From Pohlia nutans (lineage: Eukaryota; Streptophyta; Bryopsida; Bryales; Mniaceae): 64,000 bases of DNA. The stretch spans positions 2,792,501 through 2,856,500 of the forward strand of contig CM040086.1 of the NCBI GenBank assembly GCA_022496805.1, read 5' to 3'. Positions 32,612 to 44,999 of the stretch are shown here, piece by piece. The translations under genes were made by a program, and so were the position numbers. The notes under the pieces are model-generated. The model ran no database searches, was not told the origin of the DNA, and saw nothing but the letters and a program-made list of their open reading frames with translations. Each line of letters opens with the position of its first letter. Within the stretch, counting starts at the first letter, position 1.

Positions 32612-35600
32612 TTACTTGGCTGACTTCAAAGCCTCGTTGACTGCTTCCTCTTCATCCTGGAGCAGGAAGCCAATAGATTTCAACCAAATGAGGATAATGG
32701 AGGCGACAAACTTGAAACCAGAAATCTAAAAGAAAAAAATCTAAAGTTTTAGGACACAGATTCCCATGTAGGTACCGAGAAACTTACCACAAGAGCTTGG
32801 AATTCATTTTCTTCATCAATAGCATCTAGCACTGCTTCGTCATCCAGTAGGTCCTGCATATCAACCAAAGCTTCAATGCAGGAACGAACAATGTACCCCG
32901 GCAGTTGCATAAGAGGATGCTTGTATAATAGTAACAATCTATTTCCCACTAAGAACGAAAAATTCCAATATAATAAAGGGACTTACATCATCAGCAATCC
33001 TTAACTCCCCTGTTGCCGAGTCCTGTTACAGCAACAGTAGCAGAGTCACGTCAGCTCTGACATGTTTCATCCAAACGCGCTTCAAAACAAAAAAAATTCA
33101 AGGAAGCAGGTGGGGGGTGGACCTTGTGTGCAACGAACATAAGAGGGTCGAAGGGTGTATACATAAGATATTGATTGTTATCCTGCACAAGAAGTATTCA
33201 TGGAACTGTCCAGTCAAAAAGCGCTCACTATCCAACCTTGTCATTTAGATAGCCAACATTCCTAAGAAAGAGGAATCTGCTCATCAGGAGAGGGTTATGA
33301 TGTTTGTTACGATACCATTTGGAAAGTTGCAACCTCTACTCCTTCGGCCAGTGAACCTCCCAATCCCTCTCCATACTCTGCACAAGAACAGAATATCAGT
33401 AACTTGACTCTGCATGAGGCTAAGTTCGTCTCACCACCCTGATTGTAGGGGTGAGTAAGCGACTGGCAGATCCACAATAACTACCCTTGGTCCCCTCCCT
33501 CAAAGCTGGCAAAGCTCAGGATGTCATTACAAAAGAGTGTGAAGCAAAATACCAGTGTTCAAGTCTATGACATCCTTCTCGGTGTAGCAGAAACCCCCTC
33601 GAGCGGTCAAACAGAAACTGACACAACGTACACAATAGGTCACAAATGATCCAACTCTTTCTAAATGCCAGAGTGAATTCAAACAGCCAAGAATTAGCAA
33701 GATAAACCCTACAATGTTGTATTCGAACAGGGGCATCAAACTTACCCACTAACGATAAGATGAAGACGACTTTTGGCAAGTGCATACGCTGCACTAGGTA
33801 GCACCTCGTCCAGCTCCGCATCACTCAGCTGTAAGAGTGGATATCCAGGTTAGACTACTAGCCTAAATGTAGCCAATCAAACAGGACATAGTTTAGCACA
33901 TACTTCACACTTGCAAGGATTTTAGGAGGCTTACTTCAATCAAACCTTCACGCTCCTCTTCTATTTTCAAAATCTGTAAGGGCCTGCATGCACAGCACTA
34001 CATTTTTTAACAGAGTTTGGAACTCCTTTACCTCACAAAAAGTCTACCACACATAAGATTCAAGTACAAACCTAGAAGTGCATCATAGAAGAACGCAAAG
34101 TTCAACGATTGTTGATTCATTCTATAAGGCCCAGCACCAGGCTCAATGCAATCCTGGGACAAACATACTTTAACCTCTAAGTGCCCAGATGGCCAAAAAG
34201 CGGCCACTTCTACATCTACAGAAGTTGAGATAAATCACTTTAGGAAGCTTCAAGGAAGGTAACAAAATGTACCAATAGGAAGAAGGAATTATACCTTACA
34301 TTTTTTAACAATAGAGATATGTTTTGAAAGCTACTATAATCGACTGTTAGCTTCCAAAGTGGACTTTCTATTGAGCACTTAGGGGTTAAAGAGATCCTAA
34401 AGCGTTCTAAATTTTTACAGCAATATAAAAGGGTCCCTTACATATCTAGAGGTAAGAGAAGAAGACATTGCTCCCCACTTGAGCTTGAGAAAGCCCTTCT
34501 TATCATACATTCTAGTGGTCTTCTAGTTGCTGGATCCACCTGCATTTCAAAAAATCAAGCCACTGTGACCAACAGGTCTAACGAACATGGAATAATTGTA
34601 CTGTACAAGGGCAATCAATCATCAAAACTAAATGAATACCATCAGGTCTTGGTAAGTGCATAAAAAAAGGCTCTGGTGCTTCGAGAAACTACTTACAATT
34701 GTTACAATCCGATTTTGAGGAGGAGCCATAACAACAACCTTTCCTGAATCGTCCAGAACGAATCCAGCTAATGGTTTCAATAGTGATACCGGCGGAATGG
34801 GATCATCGCCATCGTCATCCTCATCAATTGCATATCTCATCTGCACGGCGAAGAGAGAATTGTATTCCAACGTCATGAGAGAAGTCCTGTAAAGTCGTTT
34901 TTAATTCCATTCCGTGAATTGCTATTCCCATTCAAATGTCCATTAAACCATAATAATCGATGATCTCCAGCCTAAACCTCAGGGTTTAAGGCTCGTGTCG
35001 TATACCAAACAGGGAACATGCTGATTGCACAACATTTCAGCTGCTCTCTGCAAATCCTAACCACGCTACAATGTGAACAATCCAGTTCTTCACACTCTAA
35101 CCAACCAACCAAGTAACGCCAATTAACTATCTGCGGTGGTAAGGACCATTAGCTAGTTAGTTGGAAGTTAACTAATCTATTGTGTGCCTGCACTTACAAG
35201 GTAACTAATGGGAGTTAGGCTTTGCACTTACAAGATAACCAATGGGGAGTTAGGCTTTTAAGTTAGCTTGTTGCTGCTACTTACTGGTGCAGGTGGATTT
35301 AGCACTTCTCAAGAAACAGTAGACACAATTTTGTCTACTTGTTCAAAGTTTGGGAGTTCAGTCAACTGGTGGAAATGAAAGTAAATTCATTACAAGTTAG
35401 TTAGCAGGAGTAAATGACAGAACGTAGGGCAGTGCGGCCATTTAGTGACTAATTCCAGTTAGATAATTGGCGCTAATTAGCTAAAGCAAACTCATGGCGT
35501 ACTGAATTTCCTCCGAACCTGGCCTAACATGAGTTGCTCAGTCTGCAAAAGCAAAAACGAAACGAGCAAAGCTTACACCATTTAAAATCCTTGCACCTGC

Positions 35601-35905
35601 ATAAAACAATTTAAGCCAACAAGGGGCCTCACCTGATCTTTTTTCTCCCCTCGAGGAGCCTTCTTGGCTTGTCTCCCGCTACTCGAAGCTTCAGCAACGG
35701 AGCCATACTTCTCGGATTTCTTGCTCTTGGAAGAGCTCTTCTTGTACCCAGGGTCGTACTTGCTGGCCGCGGCCTGACACGCACAACCACCATGCTGCCC
35801 TAACCCTAATTTCAAGACCAACGCTCTCCTCACTTGCAGCTCAGTCTTCCTGCGCCATCCTGTCTGCACCGGCAATGCAAACCCCACGCACCTGGAAGCC
35901 GCCAT
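32612..35905 (-). CDS. Predicted plastid membrane protein, DUF3727 type (11 exons, 349 aa)
   Basis: Exons, right to left: 35633-35905, 34697-34840, 34442-34539, 33935-33983, 33746-33828, 33553-33617, 33316-33377, 33123-33182, 32987-33022, 32788-32853, 32612-32725. All junctions are GT-AG and in phase. The N-terminus is Ser/Arg/Lys-rich with few acidic residues, like a chloroplast transit peptide, followed by a Lys/Ser-rich stretch. The core runs IPPVSLLKPLAGFVLDD, GLIELSDAELDEVLPSAAYA, GFCLTARGGFCYTEKDVIDL and YLMYTPFDPLMFVAHK. This fits the uncharacterised DUF3727 family shared by cyanobacteria and plastids, as I recall it. Near the C-terminus FKFVASIILIWLKSIGFLL is a likely membrane segment, followed by an acidic tail. 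Function is unknown; conservation in cyanobacteria suggests a photosynthesis-linked role. A TTAA MITE lies in intron 3. A 79-codon frame upstream (35964-36203) may be a uORF. Confidence 0.85.
34170..34389. mobile_element. TTAA-type MITE, CTCTAAGTGCCC subfamily
   Basis: TTAACCTCTAAGTGCCCAGA at the left and GAGCACTTAGGGGTTAA at the right, about 220 bp, in intron 3 of the DUF3727-type gene. The inner sequence differs from the CCCCTAAAGGACC copies but the ends and target agree. Confidence 0.75.
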
Positions 35906-37178
35906 CGAAATGAACCTCTGCGTCCAATGTGGAACTCGGCACAAACCTAGCTATCAAAAGCGATCAAAGTCCCCCGCAGAGCGCATGGTGGCCTCGTTCC
36001 TTCACGAAAACTGCATGAAATTGAGGGACAGTGTTACCACCTCGAAAGATCAACAGGCAATCCAGTTGCAAGCGAGGAATGGTGGAATCTCCTTCGTCTT
36101 CAGTGCAGCTTGAAGTGCAATCGGGTGAGTCCTCATCTAGCAGAGATCGAATTGTTGTCGTCGAGGCTGATCCATCTTCATCCCCTCGTACTACTTGAGC
36201 CATTGTTGTTCCATGTTTCCTATCCTGAGGGCTCGATACCCGGAGGTTGGTAGGTATTAAGACCGGTCCTCAATGGTACTCAATAGTGATAGTACACCGG
36301 TTATCATTACAGTACGAGCATCCTCACTGCAATTCTTTTATTTGTATCTGGAAATGAGGGATGAATCTGTACCGCGGATTCTTGGAAAAGTAAAACTGCA
36401 AATTTTGTTTTAACATGTTCCCTTTTCAAACCCTAATTCAACACTTTGAAATCGTTGCGGAGGTGAAAACAAGTAATTTTTTTGGTAAAAAGAGCGATGC
36501 GGATAGCAATTTCCAATCTTGGAAAACGAAGCAAGTATGCAAGCTTGGGATTCAGTCTTGAAAAAAATTCTTGATACGGGACTACGGTGCGAGGGTTTTT
36601 ACTGCTAAACGGATGAACTTCATGCACATACAGATACATGAACCCTCACGGTGAGGATGCTCTAAGTCATACCATCATAGTAATTTAGTATTCTCACGGT
36701 AATTATGGCATTAGAATAAAAGTGTGAGTATTTGGGAATTCTTGCACTAATGTACATTTGAGATGTATGTACTGAAATCAGTGTGAAGATTCATTTGGTG
36801 TAAAGTCTCACACTAATTTTGTGACTTACAATAATGGCAATAATCAATGTAGTCGATGTTAGAGCCAAGTTCAATGGGTTTGAGAAGTTGCCCATGGAAG
36901 TAGGCAAGAGGAGGGGAAAAGTGGAACTTGGTTTTGTCTCATTCCTGGGCATAAAGTTGTGCGCATTCCATGAACTTGTTTGAGGTGAAACATGAACAAA
37001 TTTGATTGGTTGTGGAAAAGTTGTCATGAAGTCTTCGGTTTGGGAACCCTCCATATTTCATGACACTGACTTCTCCTCCACTATTTTCTCAAAAGGTCAT
37101 TTCAAATGTGGAACTTGATTACCAAAGTCCCTAAATACTTGTCTTTTAGTATACTTCACCCATAGAACTTGGCCTTTA

Positions 37179-38471
37179 GAGCATCTCCACTAAGTATGGA
37201 AATTTTCATCACATTAAAATTTCATCACTAGTGGGGCCACTTATTTAGAGGGTATGTCACTTGATTACTCCACCTGTGTAACCCGCTACATTAACTTCCA
37301 AGTTGTCACTTGTCTTTTGGTGTGAAAAAAAAGAATTTTCATCATTTATTATTAACCATTGTAAAAGAATAAATAGTATTTGTTGGGGTTGCACAACCAC
37401 AAAAAATGGCCGAGGCTAAGACAGTGTTTTGGCAGGTTTGAATATTAACTACTTGCTTTTCATCCCAAACATGTCATCCTTGTTTAATTTGAAAGACGGA
37501 TGGCAAAGCTCTAAGTAAGAAAACATATAGTGAAGTGTTGACTTCTTTGCATTTTAAATACTCAGTTGATATTACAAAATGGAAAAAGTAACCACTTTGA
37601 TCATTTTAGCCGTAAGACCTTATTACAAAAACCCAATAATGATAACACATAACATTTTATAACAATAGGGGTTCAAAAACTTCTACTGCTTGGATTGAAT
37701 TTTACGGATACAATAACTTTTCTTGGAATTATGATGAGAGAGGATATTTGGCATTGTATAACGGAATTTAGTAAGAATCAAACAAGGAAAACTTACTTAA
37801 GATGTGAAGAAAAGAGCATCCAAGAGTATGCAAGAGTATCGGAGAGAATCTTGGAAACTTTAGTCGGGATAGAAAGTCAAGGGCTTTATAGTGTAATGAG
37901 TGGTACCGATATAAGAGTATGTAAGTCATTTTATAATTTGTAACATATCAAACTAGAAATTTATTGAACTTATTACATCATGATGATGATCTCACAATTT
38001 TAACTCAACATACCAAATTTCACATAAAAATAATTGAAACTATATTTTTTGGTAAATTTTCAAATTTAAAATGATTTGACAAAGATCTATCAAATGATGT
38101 TTTTTCAAGTAAATATAATCTCAAAAAGTCATAACTCAAATCTTTTGTTTGAATATTTACTTTCAAGAGGTATTGGAAATAGTATATTAGAGCACATTTA
38201 AGTTTCGTCCAATTCCATCAAGCATGAATTAAAGTAATGAACCAAAGTCCTTGTGATAAAAATAAATAAAAATAGGAAGAACATTAGCCCTTCCTAAATA
38301 TTGGTGCTCTTATCTTCTCTTCTTAATTGCACATCATGATTGTACAATCCATATATGGTGACTTAATAATTGCAAAGTCTAATTGACTGATGTTGGTGGG
38401 GAACTACCTGATTTAGGGTGTAATTTTTGGATGACTTTGGATGCAATCCAAAGTTGTTGGTGGAGATGCTC
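37179..38471. mobile_element. PIF/Harbinger-like non-autonomous element, ~1.29 kb
   Basis: Ends GAGCATCTCCAC and GTGGAGATGCTC, typical of Tourist/Harbinger elements, in a TTTA/TAA context. No transposase is seen. The 82-codon frame at 37695-37943 resembles 3790-3900 in DNA sequence, which marks it as repetitive. Confidence 0.6.
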
Positions 38472-38550
38472 TAATTGCAAAAAGAACCTATAGCCTTCCA
38501 ACCACACACACTACTTTCACCAACCGATTGACTCGGAGTATGTTGAGCTC

Positions 38551-38768
38551 TTAACCCTTAAAAGTCAACCCCAACCTCTCCGGCTTGATTTTCTCAAATT
38601 TCAAACCATTTTGCCATTCAAACCATTAATAATGGAGAAATGTTTTTATAAATTTTCTATTTCAAGCATCATCTATGACAAGAATAGTATGTACCTACAT
38701 TTTAAATTATTTCTATCTTTGTAAATACTCCTTTCTTTCTAAATTAAGAAATGGCGTTGAAGGGTTAA
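38551..38768. mobile_element. TTAA-type MITE next to the pectinesterase 3' end
   Basis: TTAACCCTTAAAAGTCAACC at the left, GGCGTTGAAGGGTTAA at the right. The gene's stop is at 38785-38787, so the MITE supplies most of the immediate 3' UTR and perhaps the polyadenylation signals. Confidence 0.75.
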
Positions 38769-38784
38769 AAACGTTACTCTAGAG

Positions 38785-41700
38785 CTAAAGTTCTGGCAGC
38801 CAGTCTTGGCCATTGATGAAGTCCAGGTGGGTAAAAGGCATGGCCTCAGCCTGGTTCATGGTGAGTGCCCATGGCTGCAGCCCTGTGGTCGTTGCTCCCG
38901 GACCCCAGCATTCATACATTCCATATGTCACTGTCCTGTAAGTTATCAATGAATATTATTCCATCGCCAAAACACCACAAACACTGCAAGGTCAGTCTCT
39001 TGTTCTGGAGATAGAATGTAACATAGATAGACAATGTAAACAAGAAAGTGGTTATGATTTTTCATCCTAGAACTTCTCTTTAATTTGAAATAACTGTTTG
39101 TTACTTAGGCCTCCGTCGTTGAAATTATGAGACTCAAGAAGCAAACAAAAAGCATCATTCAGAATTCAAGTCTGAAAGAAGTTGAATACCACCGCAACAT
39201 GAACTACCACTACAACATGGACTACCGCCGAAGGGTGTGTGTTGTTGCATTGGCTTTGTCAAGGATGGCCCACAAAAGAAGGCTATTTCAAAATTACGTT
39301 CCAAAATTTTATAAGAGGATAGTACTCTAAGAAAGAAGAATCCTATAATGCCCAATTTGATAACAAACCTACAAGTTGTGGAGGACTCTTAAGATTTAAA
39401 CACAAAGTTGAGTTGGTAGTAAAAAAACAAACAATGACATGTTGATCTTAGGATCAATTTCCATGTATCATGCTCACTCACTACAATGTGGAAAATGGTT
39501 GGTAAGCAGCTATCACATGGAAAAAACGAAAATCTACTTATCCACTATTATCTAGTTACTTTGAGCAATCTAAAAGGCCGAAGTTGTGGGCCACCAGATT
39601 GCGGCCAAACTGCTATTCACTTTTTAACCTAAAACTTCCGGTATTCCAAGAATAAGCTAATGTACCATTAGCGCCCGTTACGAAAAGTGAAATGCACTCA
39701 AATATCCATCGCCAAGGCGGTCAAAAGGCAACTCCAACGCCCAAGAGATAAGAGTAAGTTTAAGCCACATCCTAACATAACTCTCCGTCACATTTCCAAA
39801 CATTCATCATGATTCACGCCAGATTCTAGTGAGCAAGCGAGACATATGGAAATGACTCTTCACTACAAGCAAACCCGTTGCTTTTTACTGATTGCAATCT
39901 AAGGCCCACTTTATACATATAATGGGACTGGATGGAAGGTCAACCCAATTCAATCTGGCCCGAGTTTGGAGTTTGGGACAAAGAAAACCTTGTCCCCATT
40001 TCATCAAACCAGCCCAAAGATTTGGCGCCAAAATCATGCCACATAAGACGCCACGTAGGAAAAATTGCTCGTTCCAGCCCGGCCCTAGTATAAAGCCCTT
40101 GGGCCAAATTTGAAAGAATCGAGCAATCCTATTCATTGAAATTTGAAGAGTTCAGACCGGCCCTCAATCCGGCCCCAAGTATAAAGTGGGCCGAAGAAAC
40201 CCTTGTCCTCTATGATCAAAAGCACTTACCAACTTTGAAATGGCTCAAAATAGTAGTGAGAAGCGACCAATTGCTTATGTACACAGTTGAGGACCACGAA
40301 GTGCCAGAATGAACCACTACCGTAAGTGAGGGTCAGATTTGGACAGTATTGTGTCGAAATCTAATTTCCACATCATATTTTGAGAGGTCCACGTCACCAT
40401 AAACCAATCACAAGATGACATGTGGCACTTTTAGACAAAAACTAATTAATTAATGTCGAAACTGACCATGACGTAGGGTAACTTCCTTAAATTTTACACC
40501 CCCTTGTTAATTTTTCTAAAGAATGAGTTGCAAGAGCAAGAATGAGCGTGAAAATGAAAGTCTTACTGCTCACGGCTGGCACTGTCGTGGCTCCAGTCTG
40601 CATCCCATACTTGAGGTTGCACGATGTTCTCAATGTAGCATTCCGAGTAGATGATGCGTGAGTATTTGCCCATTGCCCTTCCCAAGTAATTGCTCCCGGA
40701 GCCTGTGATTTGACAGCCCACGAAGGAGAAGCCGCTGGGATCGTCCGGACTCTCCCTCCTCTGCGCTGCAATCGATCCTGTACTCGTTGCAATGGAATTA
40801 AACGTGGATGCCTGCAAACAGTATAATTATTCCCAGACTGAGAATCAGTAACAAATTATCAAACTAATATAATTCAGAGATGGATTACAGTCAGAGTGTG
40901 AAAAAGAAAATGCAAACATTCTGTAACTAAGGGCCGCTTCACACTATGGCCGAAGGTCGAGAGGTCGTCGATTTCCACCAATCAAATTGCAAGAAACCAT
41001 GGTTTCGGCCTCTCGACCCATCACACTAGAGGCCAAAGTTCAAAGGCCGTGGACCTCCAAAACGCTTATATGGCAACACTTTTTGATCAAGGTGATGGCC
41101 TCTCGAGAGGAAGTTTGGGTCTTACATTTTGCAAGACCCAAACTATGGTCGAGAGGCCGTCGATTTCTTTTCATAAAAAATGAAAACTATATTTTATTGC
41201 CTATTTTCAGTAGATTTCTTTGGACTGTCAATCCCACAGCCTCTCGACTTGGACGGCCATAGTGTGAAGCAGCCCTAAGTAATTCAAATCTGGAGCCTTG
41301 TTTTGGAAAATATTCCATGCAAACCGCAAAGGATCATGTGCTAATGAGTTGCCTGGATGCTACCGTTTTGGACGATCCAAATCACACAGTGGGAAAGTTA
41401 ACTAACCGAGTTACAGAATAGAAATCATTCGAGAAAAGGGAGTGTTAGGGTTTAGGGTTTATGATTTAACCTGCCACCTGTTAGAAGACTATAACTTGGC
41501 CTCATTGAGATTAAGGATTGGCTAATGATTGTGTGTTGGTACCATGTACATGGATTGGCCGTTGCCGAAGACGAAATCTATGGAGCCTTGAATGAAACAG
41601 TTTTTGAAGTAATGGCGGCCGGCGTCATCACAAAGAGTGTCTTGGCCTCCACAGAAAGCACAGTTGTAGAAGGCCGCCTTGTCACCGGCAATTCGAAATG

Positions 41701-43551
41701 CTGCCCCCTGACGTCCCGTTGCTCCAGGTGGTGGTACTTCTGCAGTGTTCTGTAATCAGCAACTCACCAAATGAATAAGTCTTCGTCACGTAACAGGAGC
41801 GTTAGATTTCAAAATTCAATGAAATTTATGACTTGGCATCATGTTGGAAGGCAAAATTCAATGAAATTATTCTTAGCACTAGTAGCAGAACTGTCGTTTT
41901 TCATTCCCCACTTTGCGGAAACAGTTAACAGTGACGGAATATTGTGCCAAGGTTTCTCTCTTCTTGTGACCAAAACCACTCACCAAGAACAGAATATTCT
42001 GCCTAGATTTCTGTCTTCTTGTGATCAAAACCACTCACCAGCATCGACGCAACCCATGTGCTTGGTGCAATTTCATTCCTTTTTCATTTTTAGTAAGTGA
42101 AAAACGACACATTTCCTACTAGTGTAGATTGCAAAACTCAATGAAATTTATGACTTGGCATAATTCAAAGGCTATCTAGCTAGTAAGTCCATATCACTGC
42201 CCATGTGAGGTAACATCAATATCATGTACCTTGAAGGCGATGTCTCTGGCAACGAAGTTGGAGGCGAAGACCATGACGGAAGCGCTGCCATAGGAGCCCA
42301 GCTGTTGGCCATCTGGGCCCATGTCACTGGCTATACTATTCCATGAAATGGACGTGGAACTCGCTCCATCTCCTTGGAATGTCAGATACGGTAGTGTGCT
42401 GGGCACATTCACTCGTTCCCTGCACCACCTCCCGCAAATCCCCTCTCTTGTCCCAGTGAGCACAATTTTACTCGTCAAGTATTGGCTATGGCGGAAGGTG
42501 AAATCATTTGAGTTCTGATACCCAACCTTAACCCTTGAAGGTCCAGAGAGCCCTTTCCGACCAGTATTATACACCAATATTCCATTATATTTGAAATAGT
42601 TCCACAACCTAAACGTCTGAACGTGTTATGGCGACCAGTAAAAAAACGGTGTATTTTGGTTGCATTTGGATTGGATCCACACCCTAAACGGGCGGGTTTG
42701 AGTTCAAAAGAGAAGTTGAAATCTAGATCAATGCGGATCTAGTGAGCTATTAAGATCCCAATTTAGAGTTTCTTGTTGGTAGTAAATCTCAATTATACGA
42801 TAACATATATACTATCCCCATGGGACGTTTAAGGGTTAAGATCGAAAGTGAAATTAAAATGCACGTTGATATAATTTTAATGAGCTATTGGGGACTCAAT
42901 TTGAAACTTTCCATTTACAACAACTGTCAAATATACGCCAACGTATCTACTATCCCCATCAGCCCTTGAAGGGTTAAGTTACGTCAGAACCTGCCAGCCA
43001 GAGTTCTTCTGTCTAAATACTGTACATGTGTAGTTGTGCCTGACGTACTCAGAGTTCTACCCATTCCTCTTTAATATCATCTACATGTACCTCTTGAAAA
43101 TGTCCGGGTGTAATCCTCACAAGCTTTCATCATTGTGGACCGGGCATGTACTTGCCTAAATTAAAACTAGGTAATAGGCATCAAGCATAGATCCGTTGGC
43201 TACTCCGAGTTCAGAATGAAAGACTATGTCAATACTTCTAGAGTAGATAACTTCACCATTAGAACCTGCTCAAATTTCAGAAATTAAAGATGGAGCTAGA
43301 ATGACTTACACATAGTTGCCTGCGAAGATCCGAATGATGAGGTGCTGCGGATTTCCATCCGGAACGGCGTTCACCGCTGCTTGCACGGTCGTATAATCGC
43401 CTCCCCCGCTCGCGTCGACTATAATTTGCGGCGGAATGGTTGGATCTCCTTGCAACAACTCCCGGTACATTGCCTCACAGTCATGAGAAAGAAAGCTGAT
43501 CAAGAGAGCCACGGACACTGCAAGCTTCAACCCCTGTGTCTGAATCTCCAT
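38785..43551 (-). CDS. Pectinesterase, type II (no PMEI pro-region), 5 exons, 344 aa
   Basis: Exons, right to left: 43310-43551, 42230-42419, 41543-41749, 40567-40811, 38785-38935; all GT-AG, frame kept. The N-terminus has a signal peptide-like stretch ([16 protein letters not shown]). The mature part follows the carbohydrate esterase 8 fold: [51 protein letters not shown] (catalytic Asp), [19 protein letters not shown] (second Asp), [17 protein letters not shown], then YECWGPGA and INGQDWL. It would remove methyl esters from homogalacturonan in the cell wall. Two conserved positions differ: the usual QDTLYD has Cys in place of Tyr, and the LGRPW signature reads LGRAM, so the substrate-binding Trp is replaced while the Arg remains. 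Activity is therefore uncertain. There is no inhibitor-like pro-domain. Introns contain MITEs of at least three families. Confidence 0.92.
40318..40480. mobile_element. MITE family with GTCGAAACTGACCA end, copy 2
   Basis: Collinear with 22357-22510 and 59212-59390 (TTTTGAGAGGTCCACGTCAC, ACCAATCACAAGATG). In pectinesterase intron 4. Confidence 0.72.
40931..41275. mobile_element. Harbinger-like MITE, TSD TAA
   Basis: Ends GGGCCGCTTCACACTATGGC and its near-complement ending AGTGTGAAGCAGCCC, with TAA on both sides (40928-40930 and 41276-41278). The interior repeats GGTCGAGAGGCC-like words. In pectinesterase intron 3. Confidence 0.8.
42528..42977. mobile_element. Nested pair of TTAA MITEs in pectinesterase intron 1
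   Basis: The outer element begins TTAACCCTTGAAGGTCCAGA and ends CAGCCCTTGAAGGGTTAA. Inside it, from about 42608 to 42839, is a second one related to 57364 (CCTAAACGTCTGAACG...GGGACGTTTAAGGGTTAA). A second event of one TTAA element landing in another. Confidence 0.75.
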
Positions 43552-44512
43552 TGTCTATATATTGATCTAAAAGGGAACTGGGACCTACGTAATCTCCGCT
43601 ATGAATACGACCTGCTAGCTCTTCACGCTTCCGGCCATCGAAAAAACTCCCCTACAAATGGGCGCCGGCGACTCATTCTCCAGCAGTTACAAATTTCAGG
43701 AATTAATTGACAGCCTTGATTGCTTCTCTCCGCACGGGTTCCTCACTTATAATCTGGGCCTCATTCACGCTAGCTCCAAGCTCACCGTGATGCACAACCG
43801 ACTTGTAACAGGTATCTCTCAAGAGGACTAAAAAATGAAATAAAGAACGCTATGTGTGAAGGACTCAGCTTCAACGGAGCTCACGAGGAAACCCAAACCT
43901 CTTTGCATTCAAAATGAGTCATGCAAAATTCTATTATGAACCGGCCATGCAGGAATCTGCACTAGTCACGAGACGAGCTCATACATTCACCGGATAAGGG
44001 CTGGCATTAACTGCATTGGTGACTGTCTGCATCCAGGCAACAGCTACAGACCCCTGACTGTACTTGGCTACCTTTACTAACTGGACAGGCCATTACAGCA
44101 GCAGCACAGACAGAGTGAGGAGTAAGTTAATGGATGATTGCAGCCGTTGTGAGAGGGACGGAGAGAGAAGAGAGATGGAGTGACTGTGACAAAGGAAGGA
44201 GCAGAGGAGCTGCTGATGCCGGCCTGCGGCTGGTTGTCTGTTATGCTCACACAGCACACGCGCCTCTGTCTCAACCAACATAGTCACAGGGTACAGGAGG
44301 ATGTGTAATCCAATTAAATTGAGTATGAATACGTGAGAGTGTAGAAACTGGGTTTCTGAGTACGAGTAAGTAGTACAGCTTTCTCCCTTTTATCGTTTGT
44401 GTATGTTACAAGTGTTCAGTATGTATGAGGAGATCTAGATAGATAAAAACTTCAGCTCTCAATTGAGGCCGGTGCGAATAAAGTGTTCGTTCGTAATGTC
44501 AGTGACCCAATA

Positions 44513-44626
44513 CCCACCGGATAGAGGGTCACTAGAGCAAAACTACTCTTCCCACCGGACAGAGAGTCACTAGAGCAAAACTACTCTTCCCACCGGACAG
44601 AGAGTCACTAGAACAAAACTACTCTT
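44513..44626. repeat. 38-bp tandem repeat, 3 units
   Basis: The unit starts CCCACCGGACAGAGAGTCAC and continues TAGAGCAAAACTACTCTT. It sits at the end of a dispersed repeat (AGATAGATAAAAACTTCAGC, GGCCGGTGCGAATAAAGTG) also seen at 110-180 and 17960-18060. Confidence 0.93.
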
Positions 44627-44999
44627 CCCTCTATATATGAACTATATGAATGTACTATATATGAGGATGTATAGTACCCAGGTACATCTTCCCTTTCAAA
44701 ATTTAGAAATTAGGCATGATCCGTTTTGGGTACCTGGTTGGGAATGAGTGTCTCAACCTTAGTTCCAAGGTCTGGGCAACATGCAACATTTCCACAAAAT
44801 GTTTCCTATCTCCACACAACCGCTATAGAATTGTAAATAAAGCCAACCACATTCCCTTTTAGTACATCACCAATTAATAAGGTCATGTAATCCTTGGCAT
44901 TTTCCTTCCACACATACAATTTCATGACAACCAAAAATGCTCGTGAATTTAAGAGATAGTAGGTTTACAATATATCAATGGAAAGCTAGAGTTTTGTAG

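Larger units (their letters stand above)
35906..38784. other. Intergenic with a ~1.3-kb Harbinger-like element
   Basis: The first ~300 bases are the leader and promoter of the DUF3727-type gene. An open frame of 79 codons on the minus strand (35964-36203) starts MAQVVRGDEDG and has no recognised domain. From 37179 to 38471 a longer transposon-like element takes up the space, followed by a TTAA MITE that reaches to 16 bases from the pectinesterase stop codon. Confidence 0.55.

Noticed and set aside
34070..34153. Exon-like frame IEPGAGPYRMNQQSLNF on the minus strand
   Set aside because: Wrong phase for the DUF3727-type gene. Joining exon 3 to 33983 directly is in phase and matches the family.
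35964..36203. 79-codon frame MAQVVRGDEDG upstream of the DUF3727-type gene
   Set aside because: It ends before the transit-peptide start and has no domain. It could be a uORF or part of another transcript, but there is too little evidence to annotate a gene.
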